Shown: in pieces, positions 8,679 through 17,537 of the stretch | Layout of the letters: each line of letters opens with the position of its first letter | Position numbering within the stretch: position 1 is the stretch's first letter | Origin: Pseudidiomarina piscicola | GTDB lineage: Bacteria > Pseudomonadota > Gammaproteobacteria > Enterobacterales > Alteromonadaceae | Assembly: GCF_902806985.1 (NCBI RefSeq) | Contig: NZ_CADCXY010000003.1 | Location: forward strand, 186,001 to 250,000 | Length of the DNA: 64,000 nt | Reading direction: 5' to 3' | Program-made: the position numbers and the translations under genes | Notes under the pieces: generated by a model | Databases searched by the model: none | Told to the model about the DNA's origin: nothing | What the model saw: only the letters and a program-made list of their open reading frames with translations

Positions 8679-9202
8679 CCTGCCCGGCTGCGTTAAAACC
8701 CTATCGTGGCTTTACCCTCATAGAATTGCTCGTGGTTATGGCCATTATCGCCATCGCCGCCAGCCTCATCGGCCCCATCGCCCTTAACCAGTACGAGCGC
8801 AGCAAAGCCACCGCCGAACGCGAAGCCTTACTCCGCCTCGTCGACCACTACCGCTTCCAAGCCTACAGCCAAAACCAAACCTACACCCTCACCACCAACT
8901 CCAACCAACTACTTATCCAGAGGGGGCAGCCCCTTGTGGATAACTCCGGCACCCAACTTATCCAGAGGGGGCAGCCCCCTCTGGATAACTCAGTGCAGGG
9001 CAGGTTGGCTGCGGGGGTGGGCGAGGTGGTCGAGTTCGAGTATCTGAGTTTTCCGGGGCAAAGGCTTACGCTGAACCGGCATGGTTTTTGGTCGCCGGCG
9101 CAGTTGCATTGGCAGGAGGGTAGCCGCGAGTTAAGCCACGAGCTGAATATGCAGTTGATCGAATTAGGTGAGGAGGGGCGTGATGCAACGCGCAACGACT
9201 AG
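8675..9202 (+). CDS. gspH: Type II secretion minor pseudopilin GspH, carrying two in-frame palindromic inserts
   Basis: The protein has 175 residues. The prepilin signal RG-FTLIELLVVMAII has Glu5. Position between gspF and gspI makes it GspH. Residues about 80-105 are a tandem 15-residue repeat (LIQRGQPLVDNSG and LIQRGQPPLDNSV) encoded by two 31-base palindromes, unlike anything usual in GspH; see the repeat at 8913-8988. The reading frame is intact through the inserts. Codons switch sharply from C-ending before the inserts to G-rich after them. Whether the protein still works is not known; the insert would fall in the globular beta domain. Confidence 0.85.
   Translation: MTCPAALKPYRGFTLIELLVVMAIIAIAASLIGPIALNQYERSKATAEREALLRLVDHYRFQAYSQNQTYTLTTNSNQLLIQRGQPLVDNSGTQLIQRGQPPLDNSVQGRLAAGVGEVVEFEYLSFPGQRLTLNRHGFWSPAQLHWQEGSRELSHELNMQLIELGEEGRDATRND
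8913..8988. repeat. Two tandem 31-bp palindromes inside gspH (GC-rich palindrome family)
   Basis: Copies lie at 8913-8943 and 8958-8988, offset by 45 bases (15 codons). The second is a perfect inverted repeat: arms TTATCCAGAGGGGGC and complement around one central A. The first differs only in its right arm, which reads TTGTGGATAA, the complement of a perfect DnaA-box sequence. Both share the GGGGGCAGCCCC core with the arrays at 36579, 38905, 39299 and 41861, but their TTATCCA arms are unique in this window. Both are read in frame, without stops. Confidence 0.9.
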
Positions 9203-9623
9203 CGGTTTCACCTTGATCGAAATTTTGGTGGCCATGACGATCTTGTTCGCCACGGTGGTGACGGGCGTGATGGCGTTTCAAAACAATATGCAAAACTCGG
9301 TCAAGGCGGCTGAAATCACGCATATATTGACTCAGTTAGATACGGTAAGAAGCAATATCAAGTTTAACTTACAGCATGAAGCTATCACCGAAGGTAGCGA
9401 ACTCTACAGTCAAGACGTACAAATTAGCTGGCAGGCCGAGCAGGTGGCCTATTTACCGCCTGCGCCGAACTTTGATGATGCCGTAGGTGGCTATAATCAA
9501 TACGCCCCGCGCTATCACCTCTATGCCATCACTCTAACCATGCGCTACGGCAGCAGCCAGCGCCAATTCAACTACGAGGAGCTAGTATGGGACGAAAAAA
9601 TTCGTCAAGCGGCTTCACCCTAG
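9183..9623 (+). CDS. gspI: Type II secretion minor pseudopilin GspI
   Basis: The protein has 146 residues. I chose the ATG at 9183 because GAGGAGGGG lies just upstream; a GTG at 9168 is in frame but lacks a ribosome site. The prepilin signal SG-FTLIEILVAMTIL has Glu5. GspI forms the pseudopilus tip with GspJ and GspK, and the three are adjacent here. At 146 residues it is somewhat longer than many GspI proteins. It overlaps gspH by 20 bases and gspJ by 37. Confidence 0.85.
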   Translation: MQRATTSGFTLIEILVAMTILFATVVTGVMAFQNNMQNSVKAAEITHILTQLDTVRSNIKFNLQHEAITEGSELYSQDVQISWQAEQVAYLPPAPNFDDAVGGYNQYAPRYHLYAITLTMRYGSSQRQFNYEELVWDEKIRQAASP

Positions 9624-10273
9624 TTGAAACGCTGATTGCCATGGTGTTGCTATCGCTACTAATGATTAGTGGCGCACTTGCCTATGACTATTTCAGCCAG
9701 AACTGGCAGCGTAACAAAGGCTTAGCCTCCAGCTCTGCAGAACGGCATCACTTAACCAGCTTAGTACAGAAAGTCACTCGCAATAGCTATGCCAAAGCCG
9801 TTTATAACAGTAGCAACCGCCTCGGGTTCTATTTTCTTGGCCGCTACGACGGCTTTACTGCCGTGTCCCATACCAGCGTGCAAAATCCTGATGCCGCCGC
9901 GGTCTACCGAATTTTCCGTGAAACTAACGCCGCCGGTAGCTACCGGCTGGTGTACGAAGAAGCCGTACTTACCAACCTGTATTTGCGCCAAGACGAACAA
10001 GAGCTGCCCTTTAATTTTCGCCGCATTCTGTACGACAACATTAACCAAATTGACTTTCGTTACTATGGCTATCAGTCGCTAAAAGAGCGCAATGAAACCG
10101 CTTCGGGCGAAGGTTCCGAAGTTTACGACTTGCTCTGGTTTAACGACTACGATGGCATGCAGCGGGTGCTGCATCCGCAAGCCATTGAAATTAACCTCAA
10201 CGGTTTTCGCTGGTTCATTGAAGTTCCGGACGCGGTCGAGTCAACCTTATCGAGGTACAGTCGAGATGTTTAA
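9587..10273 (+). CDS. gspJ: Type II secretion minor pseudopilin GspJ
   Basis: The protein has 228 residues, in the GspJ size range. The prepilin signal SSG-FTLVETLIAMVLLS keeps Glu5. The C-terminal part is a globular domain rich in aromatic residues, as expected for a tip subunit. It overlaps gspI and gspK, consistent with one cotranscribed block. Confidence 0.85.
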   Translation: MGRKNSSSGFTLVETLIAMVLLSLLMISGALAYDYFSQNWQRNKGLASSSAERHHLTSLVQKVTRNSYAKAVYNSSNRLGFYFLGRYDGFTAVSHTSVQNPDAAAVYRIFRETNAAGSYRLVYEEAVLTNLYLRQDEQELPFNFRRILYDNINQIDFRYYGYQSLKERNETASGEGSEVYDLLWFNDYDGMQRVLHPQAIEINLNGFRWFIEVPDAVESTLSRYSRDV

Positions 10274-11147
10274 GCGAGCCGGCGCAGACCAGCAACAAGG
10301 CATGGCGCTATTTCAAGTGCTATTGATGGTGGCGATTATTTCGGTACTGCTGCTGGTGATGAGTCAACAAACCCGCTCGTCGGTCGAACGCGCGCAAGCC
10401 ATGCAAGACCAAGCGGAATTGCAGCTGGCTTTAGATTCCACCGCAAACTACCTCGATGCCTTGCTGCTCAGCAACAATTGGCTGCAAGCCCGCAACAACA
10501 GTACGCACCCACTAGCGGACATAAATTTCTATAACTATCCACAACCATTGCGGCTGCCAGACCGGCAGGCCTACGCCGCACTAACGTCCGGCGTCAGCAT
10601 GCAGCTGCAAAACGAAGCTAGTTTGTTAAGCATCAATTTCGCCACGGGCGACATTCAAAATCTTCTGATAAGTCTTGGTACCGCGCCACATCGTGCCGAG
10701 CTTATGGTCAATGAACTAAGGCAATGGCTGAAGCAGCCCGATCAATTGTTTTTTCAGTCTTTTTCAGACCTTACCCAGCTCAATAGTTGGTCCATGGCTG
10801 ACGTAAACTTGATTAGAACTTACACAACCTTAGACGAAAGCTTGTTCAACCCTGCTTGGGCACCCGATGAAGTTTTGCGCATATTGCTTACCCAAGGGCA
10901 AGCTGCTACTATCGAAGTATTAAGAAAAAGTAATGATAATGCTGTGGGAATGCTTCAGGAATTCATTGAGTTAGGTGGAACACTCGATAATGGCATTTAC
11001 CCGGGAGAACAGCAGCGCATTCGCATTACTGCCAAACAAAACGGGTTACAGTTGTATCGGCGCGTCGATTACCGACCACGGCAACCCATACCGTTACGAT
11101 TACATGCCAAGCATTACGAGCAGGTAGCGCAACGAAGCAATGACTAA
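10266..11147 (+). CDS. gspK: Type II secretion minor pseudopilin GspK
   Basis: The protein has 293 residues from the ATG at 10266, which overlaps the end of gspJ by eight bases. A longer frame from 10092 would lie inside gspJ. The leader is followed by QQG-MALFQVLLMVAIIS, which lacks Glu5. Loss of that residue is the family mark of GspK, the subunit that caps the pseudopilus. The length is slightly under the usual 310-330. Confidence 0.85.
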   Translation: MFKRAGADQQQGMALFQVLLMVAIISVLLLVMSQQTRSSVERAQAMQDQAELQLALDSTANYLDALLLSNNWLQARNNSTHPLADINFYNYPQPLRLPDRQAYAALTSGVSMQLQNEASLLSINFATGDIQNLLISLGTAPHRAELMVNELRQWLKQPDQLFFQSFSDLTQLNSWSMADVNLIRTYTTLDESLFNPAWAPDEVLRILLTQGQAATIEVLRKSNDNAVGMLQEFIELGGTLDNGIYPGEQQRIRITAKQNGLQLYRRVDYRPRQPIPLRLHAKHYEQVAQRSND

Positions 11148-11201
11148 AATAATAATTTTCAGCGCAATAATCGGCGCAATAAGAAGAAAAACGATAACAA
11201 C

Positions 11202-12350
11202 ATGGCAGCTTCAACCACGCAGAACACCCAAGAATCGCTGCAGCGCAAGCTAAGTGGCGGCATCGCCACGTTGGTGTGGCGGGTTAACCCGCAAGGGCAA
11301 TGGTTCCACGGCGCAAACCGCGAGCCGTCGCCTGCACCTAAGCGCCGCGTAAGCTGCCTTGTGCTGGCGCGTAGTTATTATCAAGAAAGCTGGAACTCCT
11401 ACACTATTCGCTCGCTGAAAGGCCTGCACAAAGTACTTAAGCAAAAAGACCTCAAACAGAAAGCCGAAGCCCCAGCACAACAACATTTTATCGGGCCCTG
11501 GCGCGACGGCCAGCGTCGTGTACTAACCCTTACCCTCAACCAGCAAGGCCAACAACTGCTGACGAAAGCCTTCACCGTACTGCCTGAGTCGCTGGTGTTG
11601 AGCGCCGCCTGTAGCGAAGGCTTTTACCAAATCGAGCATGGCCAACAGTGCTACTTCCTGTTTAACCAAGAGCAACAGTGGCAAACCGCAGTAAGATCGC
11701 CACTCATGCGCGATGCCGAGCGCGCAAAACTCGCCCTAGGTTGCCCCAGTGAACAGCACACTCAACACATTAACGAAGCGCAATTAGGCGAGCTCATTAC
11801 CCGCGGGGTTAAACAATTAGGCAGCCATTACTGGCGACAAGGTTGGCAAAAGAGTGCCAGCACCCGCTCATTTGCGTGGCGTCCAACGCTCGCCGTCGCA
11901 GCCGTCATCGGCGCTTGCTACTTGGCTCTCAGTAGCGGTTACTTGCTGTTAGAACGGAACTTATTGAACCGGCAACTCGAGCAAATTACGCCTGAAGTAA
12001 GTGAGCTGCTGACGCTGCAAAGTGATTTAGCTGATATCAGTGCGTCCATCGAACAGCTACGTCAGGTGTATGTGAACGCCGACACCATCAACGGCTTTTG
12101 GCAAGTTTTGGCAGTGGTAGAGCAGCACCAAACGCAGCTGACGTTTATGCAAGGCGACGGCCAGCAACTTAGTATTGGCGGGCAAACAGAAAATGCGCTC
12201 GAATTACTGAAAACCCTGCATGGCTTGCCACAGGTCGAAAAGGCAGAATTTGCCTCACCGGTGCGTGGTAGCGGCGGGCAACAACGCTTCCGCATCGATT
12301 TAGCGCTAACCACAGAAACCACAGAAACCGCAGAAGGGGGCACGCAATGA
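11202..12350 (+). CDS. gspL: Type II secretion assembly platform protein GspL-like
   Basis: The protein has 382 residues. It has a cytoplasmic part (1-220), one membrane segment (about 225-245, VAAVIGACYLALSSGYLL), then a coiled segment (LLNRQLEQITPEV) and a ferredoxin-like periplasmic domain ending in beta strands. This is the GspL layout, in which the cytoplasmic domain binds GspE. Sequence conservation is low and the assignment rests largely on topology and position between gspK and gspM. It starts 54 bases after gspK, the largest gap inside the secretion block. Confidence 0.8.
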   Translation: MAASTTQNTQESLQRKLSGGIATLVWRVNPQGQWFHGANREPSPAPKRRVSCLVLARSYYQESWNSYTIRSLKGLHKVLKQKDLKQKAEAPAQQHFIGPWRDGQRRVLTLTLNQQGQQLLTKAFTVLPESLVLSAACSEGFYQIEHGQQCYFLFNQEQQWQTAVRSPLMRDAERAKLALGCPSEQHTQHINEAQLGELITRGVKQLGSHYWRQGWQKSASTRSFAWRPTLAVAAVIGACYLALSSGYLLLERNLLNRQLEQITPEVSELLTLQSDLADISASIEQLRQVYVNADTINGFWQVLAVVEQHQTQLTFMQGDGQQLSIGGQTENALELLKTLHGLPQVEKAEFASPVRGSGGQQRFRIDLALTTETTETAEGGTQ

Positions 12351-12898
12351 CGGATAACCAGCGTACCTTACTTATTGTGGCGGTATTTTTGGCCGCGGTG
12401 CAATTTATCGTCAAACCGATAGTGAATTGGCAGAACCAAGTCGCCACCGAGTTAGCGCTCACTCATGGCCAAGTGCAACGCAGCGAACAGTTACTCGCCC
12501 ATGCCGAGCAGGTAAGAAAAGCGCATCAAAATGCCATCGAGCAACAACAGACACTGATTGAAGGCATGCCCAGCGCCGCCGAAACCACCTTGTTACAGAT
12601 TCAGTTACAAGACCGCCTAGCAACATTGCTGCGCAAACAAGACATTGCCATCGATGAGTTCAATTGGGTTACCGGGGCCCAGCCGCAGACGAACGCCATC
12701 AGCACCCTTAATGCCAAGGTAAAACTTGCTGGGAACATCGAGGCGCTGGCGCAAGCCCAGTTCGCGCTGATGCAAGAGCTGCCCTTTGTACAGCACCAAA
12801 GCATCGAACTGCGGCCGTCACAACGCCGTCGCGGAAATAACTATGAGCTGACGTTTTTACTGCAAGTCGCCGTGCGTCAGCCGGGAGGTGGCTCATGA
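12347..12898 (+). CDS. gspM: Type II secretion protein GspM-like
   Basis: The protein has 183 residues, with a short cytoplasmic start, one membrane segment (about 6-23), a helical stretch rich in Gln/Glu/Ala (about 30-75) and a small periplasmic domain. This is the GspM topology; GspM partners GspL. It overlaps both neighbours by four bases. A PilO-type protein has the same shape, but the genomic context favours GspM. Confidence 0.75.
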   Translation: MTDNQRTLLIVAVFLAAVQFIVKPIVNWQNQVATELALTHGQVQRSEQLLAHAEQVRKAHQNAIEQQQTLIEGMPSAAETTLLQIQLQDRLATLLRKQDIAIDEFNWVTGAQPQTNAISTLNAKVKLAGNIEALAQAQFALMQELPFVQHQSIELRPSQRRRGNNYELTFLLQVAVRQPGGGS

Positions 12899-13398
12899 AA
12901 GCTTGGCAGCAACTTCCCGCCAGCGTGAAATTACTAGCCGCCGCGATTGTCGTGGTTTGTTTGATGGACTTTATGCAGCGGGTTTACATCGCGGGCAACG
13001 ATACGACCCGAACCTTTGATCCGATGGCGGGACTACAGGCCGATTTGCCTGCGGCACAAATGAGTGACGACGTATCGACCTGGTTACAAAAACGTCGCGA
13101 AGCCGCCCAGCAGCAACAAGAACAGCAAGCGAGCAGCAAACCACAAGCTGAATTAATGGACGGTGGCGTCAACTTAGGCGACATGCGCGTTCGCGTGCGA
13201 GGTATTTACACCTCGAATAACCAACAGCGAGTGGCACTTATCGATACCCAACAACTGGCTAATCGCAGGGTCGAGATCACAGAGATCAGCGAAGGCTTCG
13301 AACTAAATGGCTTTACTGTTAGCAAAATAAGCGTCAATAGCGTCACCTTTATTGGGGCGGACGACGAAACTGTCACCCTACCGGTGTTCGACTATTAG
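12895..13398 (+). CDS. GspC-like protein, homology-region domain only
   Basis: The protein has 167 residues. One membrane segment (about 10-27) is followed by a Gln-rich linker (about 62-85) and a small beta domain (about 95-167) with the pattern MRVRVRGIYTSNNQQRVALI and later EGFELNGFTVSKISVNSVTF. This resembles the HR domain by which GspC contacts the secretin GspD. No PDZ or coiled-coil domain follows, so it is much shorter than typical GspC (about 270-300). PilP, the type IV pilus counterpart, is the alternative, but it would be a lipoprotein and none of the lipobox is seen. It lies directly before gspD. Confidence 0.65.
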   Translation: MKAWQQLPASVKLLAAAIVVVCLMDFMQRVYIAGNDTTRTFDPMAGLQADLPAAQMSDDVSTWLQKRREAAQQQQEQQASSKPQAELMDGGVNLGDMRVRVRGIYTSNNQQRVALIDTQQLANRRVEITEISEGFELNGFTVSKISVNSVTFIGADDETVTLPVFDY

Positions 13399-13422
13399 CG
13401 CCGCAGAATAAACGAGGAAATT

Positions 13423-15441
13423 ATGAGCCGAATGCACCTAAAGTACTCTGTGGTAATGCTCGCGGCAGCTAGCGTGCTCAGCTGTGCACAGACACCGGAC
13501 CCGCTCAACGTAAACCCAAAGCGCTTCGAATCTGATCAAATCAAGTATTCAGAAAGTGCCGACCAGGAAGAAGCGCGCCTGCAAAGTAACGGTTTCGAGC
13601 AACTACGTTCGATGAATTACGACAATTATTTAAAGCGCAGTGATAGCGATCCGGCCAAAGAATTTAGCGCGACAGACTCACACTCGCTAAACGCCAATGA
13701 ATTGCCGATGCGTAACTTTATTGAAACCGTATTCGGCACCGCCTTAGGTGTGAATTATGTGATTGCGACGCAAGGCGACTTAAAGCAGCAAGTGACCTTG
13801 AACCTAACCAACAGTGTCAGCTCACGTGAGTTATTCACCCTTTCGCGTCAGTTGCTGGTGGATAACGGTCTTGATGTGTCGCTGCGCGAAGGCACCTATT
13901 ATATTTATCCACGCACCGATGCGCGTACCGACGTAGTGATTGGCTTTGGCCGCCGGTATTCGGATGTGCCCGATACCGCACAGAACATTATGCAAGTGGT
14001 GCCGCTCAAATATGGCCTCAAGACCTCACTTGAACGCACCTTACGCAACCTATCAAGTGTCAAAGTATCTGCCGACCAAGTGCAAAATGCGTTTTTTGTC
14101 GAAGGTAGTCGCGCTGAAATCGTACGTTTTCTCGATCTTGTTCATCTACTCGATGTGCCAGCCAACCGTGGGCGCCATGTGGCGATGGTCGAGCTGACTT
14201 ATTTGTCACCGATGGACTACATCGACCAGCTAAAAGAGCTCATGGAAGCCGAAGGTATTAGTATAGGTCGACAGGCAGGTATGGGCGTTGCGGTACTCAC
14301 GGTGCCGGTGAATCAACTGGGCGCGGTGGCAATGTTCGCCTCAAATGAAGAGGTACTCGATCGCGCGCGCTATTGGACCCAACAAATCGACCAAGCTAGT
14401 AAAGGCCCAGAAAAGGGCTATTATATCTACCATCCGCGCTATGCCCGAGCATCTGATCTTGGCGCCTCAATCGGCAACCTCATGGGCAGCACGCAAATGG
14501 GCGCCAACAGTGCCCGCGATACCCAATCAGCGCAAGGCGGCGCAACGGGCCAAGCCGGCGCAGGCATGAGCGCGAGCAACGAAGATATGCGCATGACCGT
14601 GGATGAGCGCTCCAATTCGATTATTTTTTACACCACCGGCGGCGATTACAAAGCCTTACTTCCAGTGGTGCGCCGACTCGATGTGATGCCCAAGCAAATT
14701 GTCTTAGATGCAACCATTGCCGAAGTCACGTTAACCGACGAGTTCTCTCAAGGCTTTGAGTTTGCGTTTCGCAATGGGAACTTCAGTGGCGGCACCTATG
14801 GTACATTGGGAGCACAAGACATCGGTGGCCTGCGGCTTAACTGGGTCGACGGGTTTGACCGTTTTATTGCCAACCTGCAACAGAGCTCCAATTTGGTCAA
14901 CGTGCTGTCGAACCCGACATTAGTGGTGCGCGACGGTGTGGCTGCCTCAATCAACGTCGGTAACGATATACCCACGGTCGGCTCAACCACCTTCACACCC
15001 AATTTAGAAAGCCAGACACAGTCAGTGGAATACCGCAAAACCGGGGTGCAACTCACGGTTACACCAACCATCAACGCACAAGGCTTAGTGGTATTGCAGA
15101 TCAATCAAACGATTTCTAATACCTCACCCACTGGACCCTCGGTGGCCGGCAACCCGAGTATTTTTGAGCGTGCACTCCAAACAGAGGTGATTGCACAAAG
15201 TGGTCAAACTATTCTTTTGGGTGGACTCATCTCGGAAAATAACTCCAGCGGCGACAGCAAAGTGCCCCTCTTGGGCGATATCCCCTTGCTAGGTAACTTG
15301 TTTAAATCTAAAAAAGAATCGAATGAAAAGACGGAACTGGTGATATTCATTACCCCTCGTATCATCGAGCGTACAGAACAATGGGAAGAAATCCGAAAAA
15401 CAATTGCGGATGGCTTGACAACTATCTCGGTTAACGACTAA
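13423..15441 (+). CDS. gspD: Type II secretion outer-membrane secretin GspD
   Basis: The protein has 672 residues. The signal ends in VLSCAQ, so it may be a lipoprotein secretin (Cys21). N-terminal ring domains span about 85-320, a Gly/Ala/Ser-rich spacer lies at about 362-390, and the secretin core covers about 400-650. The core has VLSNPTLVVRDGVAASINVG and the closing motif GDIPLLGNLFKSK with FITPRII. It forms the outer-membrane channel. It is last in the gene order here, where canonical operons place it second. A ribosome site (GAGGAA) precedes the ATG. Confidence 0.95.
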   Translation: MSRMHLKYSVVMLAAASVLSCAQTPDPLNVNPKRFESDQIKYSESADQEEARLQSNGFEQLRSMNYDNYLKRSDSDPAKEFSATDSHSLNANELPMRNFIETVFGTALGVNYVIATQGDLKQQVTLNLTNSVSSRELFTLSRQLLVDNGLDVSLREGTYYIYPRTDARTDVVIGFGRRYSDVPDTAQNIMQVVPLKYGLKTSLERTLRNLSSVKVSADQVQNAFFVEGSRAEIVRFLDLVHLLDVPANRGRHVAMVELTYLSPMDYIDQLKELMEAEGISIGRQAGMGVAVLTVPVNQLGAVAMFASNEEVLDRARYWTQQIDQASKGPEKGYYIYHPRYARASDLGASIGNLMGSTQMGANSARDTQSAQGGATGQAGAGMSASNEDMRMTVDERSNSIIFYTTGGDYKALLPVVRRLDVMPKQIVLDATIAEVTLTDEFSQGFEFAFRNGNFSGGTYGTLGAQDIGGLRLNWVDGFDRFIANLQQSSNLVNVLSNPTLVVRDGVAASINVGNDIPTVGSTTFTPNLESQTQSVEYRKTGVQLTVTPTINAQGLVVLQINQTISNTSPTGPSVAGNPSIFERALQTEVIAQSGQTILLGGLISENNSSGDSKVPLLGDIPLLGNLFKSKKESNEKTELVIFITPRIIERTEQWEEIRKTIADGLTTISVND

Positions 15442-15740
15442 TCTCTTTAATGACTTTGCAAAAATGTTGAGCTCATGGATATATAGAAAACCATAATTAA
15501 CAACCTCAACAGCAAAGCTTTTTAGGGGCTCTGTTTGAAGAGTCAACAGTATTTTGAACTAAGTTTTTGCCTGAGTGTTCGGTCGCGTGCTTAATCACCT
15601 CGCTGCTGAACCTGCAACTCGCAAAAACTGGGCTCAAAAGAAAATCGACGCGATCACCATAGGTGGTCAACTTGATAACAACAGGAGTTAAGGCTTGAAC
15701 AATAGCTGGAAGCTCTTATTTCATGAAATTGGAGAACATC
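15442..15740 (+). other. Long leader region before the secreted-protein gene
   Basis: These 299 bases carry no credible ORF. The region probably holds the promoter and an untranslated leader for the large secreted protein, which has its own terminator. GGAG at 15731-15734, six bases before ATG 15741, is a good ribosome site and decides the start there. I could not pick a sigma-70 promoter with confidence. Confidence 0.5.
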
Positions 15741-17495
15741 ATGACAAACATGTTTAAACGTTCGCTAGTGGCTTTGGCAATTGCCGGCGCTAGCACGGGA
15801 GCGATGGCTGCAGACGTCACTCTCACAGACACTACCTACGCGACAGATGAATTCATGACTACCATGGAGTCTATCCTGTCAAAAAATGTGATCGTTACTC
15901 TGAATGATGAGTACAAAGAAGGCGATTACATTTATTTGCGTTTTGAAGACGGCGCCTACATCGACGGCCACCCAAATCAGCTAACTGTTGGTTTTGGTGA
16001 GCAGTTCGACGAAGGCAACTATGCCGGTAACGGTGTGGTTCCTGTGCGTCCGGGTAGTTACAACGATGACAGCGACTCTGTCGACGTGAACAAAGGTATT
16101 ACGGTTGATTTCGTGGCACAAACCACAGATAGCGGCAATAACACCGTACTTATCTATCGTGTAACGAACCTGTTCGGTGACCAAAACACCAACTCTAACG
16201 ACACCACGTATGGTATTGAGTTAGACTTCGGTCGCTTCAACTTTGACGCACCAACTGTTGTATCACTTGACGGCGTTATGTTCGACACCTTCTCACGCTT
16301 AGACGACCAACCATGGCCAACGAACACTAACCCATGGCCGTTCGACACTGTGACTCCGCCGATGACTGATAACACCCAGTTGTTCAAAATGGGTCCACAG
16401 TTCGTACTTGAAGTAGAAAAAGAGTACAGCGGTGAGTTGGACGTATGGGAATACCGTCGCTTGTTCCGTACGAACGGTGGTTCGCACGGTAACAACTACA
16501 ACGAAGACGACGGCGAGTTCTGGGTACGCACAACTAATAACCCAGACAACGGTACCCCAGCAGACGACAACGCTGGCGCATGGGACTTCGTGGTGCAAGT
16601 AGACCAAGATCCTGCTGAGAAAATTGTTTTCACTCTTTCTGGTGACAACATGTTCGGCTGGATCGACAGTGTGAACCCAGGCGGTGTTGAAGCCTTCTTC
16701 GATGGCGGTAACCTGAACAACTGCGCTTACATCAGCCACAATGCAAGTACCTTGAACTTCCGTTGTGATGATGCAGATGTTTTAAATGAACTGGTGTTCG
16801 ACTTAGCTGCGACAGCGAACTCATTCCAGAATCCTAAGCAAGACGGTGAATTCTCACTTTCTGCAGTGGTGAACTGGGAACACACCACAGCTCAGTACAC
16901 TGACGGTGGTATGACTGACGATGTCGACTTCCCTGAAGACGGTGTCTTATTGTCATCGCCGTATGAAGGTGAAACCGAGCTTGGTCCCGTGGATGCAGGT
17001 GAGTGGACAGTCAACGGTTCTGTAACGTCTATTCCTTATATGCCTTACAGCGCTCAGTCAGCCTCTGGTGAGCTAACCGCAATTAGTCAGATCATCTACG
17101 TTACCAATGAGTCACGTGACCCAGGTTTCGATGATGCGACGATTGGTGGACCAAACGATACTGACGGCCCTGTACCAGACAATAACGATGTTGATCGTAT
17201 TATCTGGGTAGATGCAATGGCGGAAGACGGTACTATGTATGGTCCATACACCCTGACCGCACTAGCGAATCCAGGTGTTACAGCTATCGCTGGTGAAATC
17301 CGTGAAATGCTGTTTAATGATGGCGCATTGGCGACTAGCGGCAAATTCTCGTTGACTATCAACGTTGCTGACTATCCAACTAACGTGTCGATCTACTCAG
17401 CGTATAACGTGAATGGTTCTGACCGTGGTTGGGTCCAAAACGACTCAGTACGTACAGACCATGACGTTTATCGTGGCAACGACATCATCGATTAA
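15741..17495 (+). CDS. Large acidic secreted protein, S-layer-like candidate substrate of the adjacent type II system
   Basis: The protein has 584 residues. A signal peptide ends at GAMA (about residue 24). The mature protein is rich in Asp, Asn, Thr, Gly and aromatic residues, and very poor in Lys and Cys (two Cys, about 54 bases apart in the gene). No membrane segment, catalytic motif or repeat was found. It lies directly after gspD, with its own leader and a strong terminator, so it is probably transcribed separately and abundantly. Aeromonas VapA shows that a type II system can export an S-layer protein and sit next to its gene. I infer, without sequence proof, that this is a surface-layer or matrix protein. 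An alternative start at 15723 is weaker. Confidence 0.6.
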   Translation: MTNMFKRSLVALAIAGASTGAMAADVTLTDTTYATDEFMTTMESILSKNVIVTLNDEYKEGDYIYLRFEDGAYIDGHPNQLTVGFGEQFDEGNYAGNGVVPVRPGSYNDDSDSVDVNKGITVDFVAQTTDSGNNTVLIYRVTNLFGDQNTNSNDTTYGIELDFGRFNFDAPTVVSLDGVMFDTFSRLDDQPWPTNTNPWPFDTVTPPMTDNTQLFKMGPQFVLEVEKEYSGELDVWEYRRLFRTNGGSHGNNYNEDDGEFWVRTTNNPDNGTPADDNAGAWDFVVQVDQDPAEKIVFTLSGDNMFGWIDSVNPGGVEAFFDGGNLNNCAYISHNASTLNFRCDDADVLNELVFDLAATANSFQNPKQDGEFSLSAVVNWEHTTAQYTDGGMTDDVDFPEDGVLLSSPYEGETELGPVDAGEWTVNGSVTSIPYMPYSAQSASGELTAISQIIYVTNESRDPGFDDATIGGPNDTDGPVPDNNDVDRIIWVDAMAEDGTMYGPYTLTALANPGVTAIAGEIREMLFNDGALATSGKFSLTINVADYPTNVSIYSAYNVNGSDRGWVQNDSVRTDHDVYRGNDIID

Positions 17496-17537
17496 TAGCT
17501 AGCTCTGACTAGTATTAACATCGAAAATCGTTATGAT

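Noticed and set aside
8913-8988. Replication origin suggested by DnaA-box-like arms
   Set aside because: Only one perfect box, no AT-rich unwinding region, and no dnaA, dnaN or gidA nearby; the sequence is inside gspH and belongs to a repeat family.
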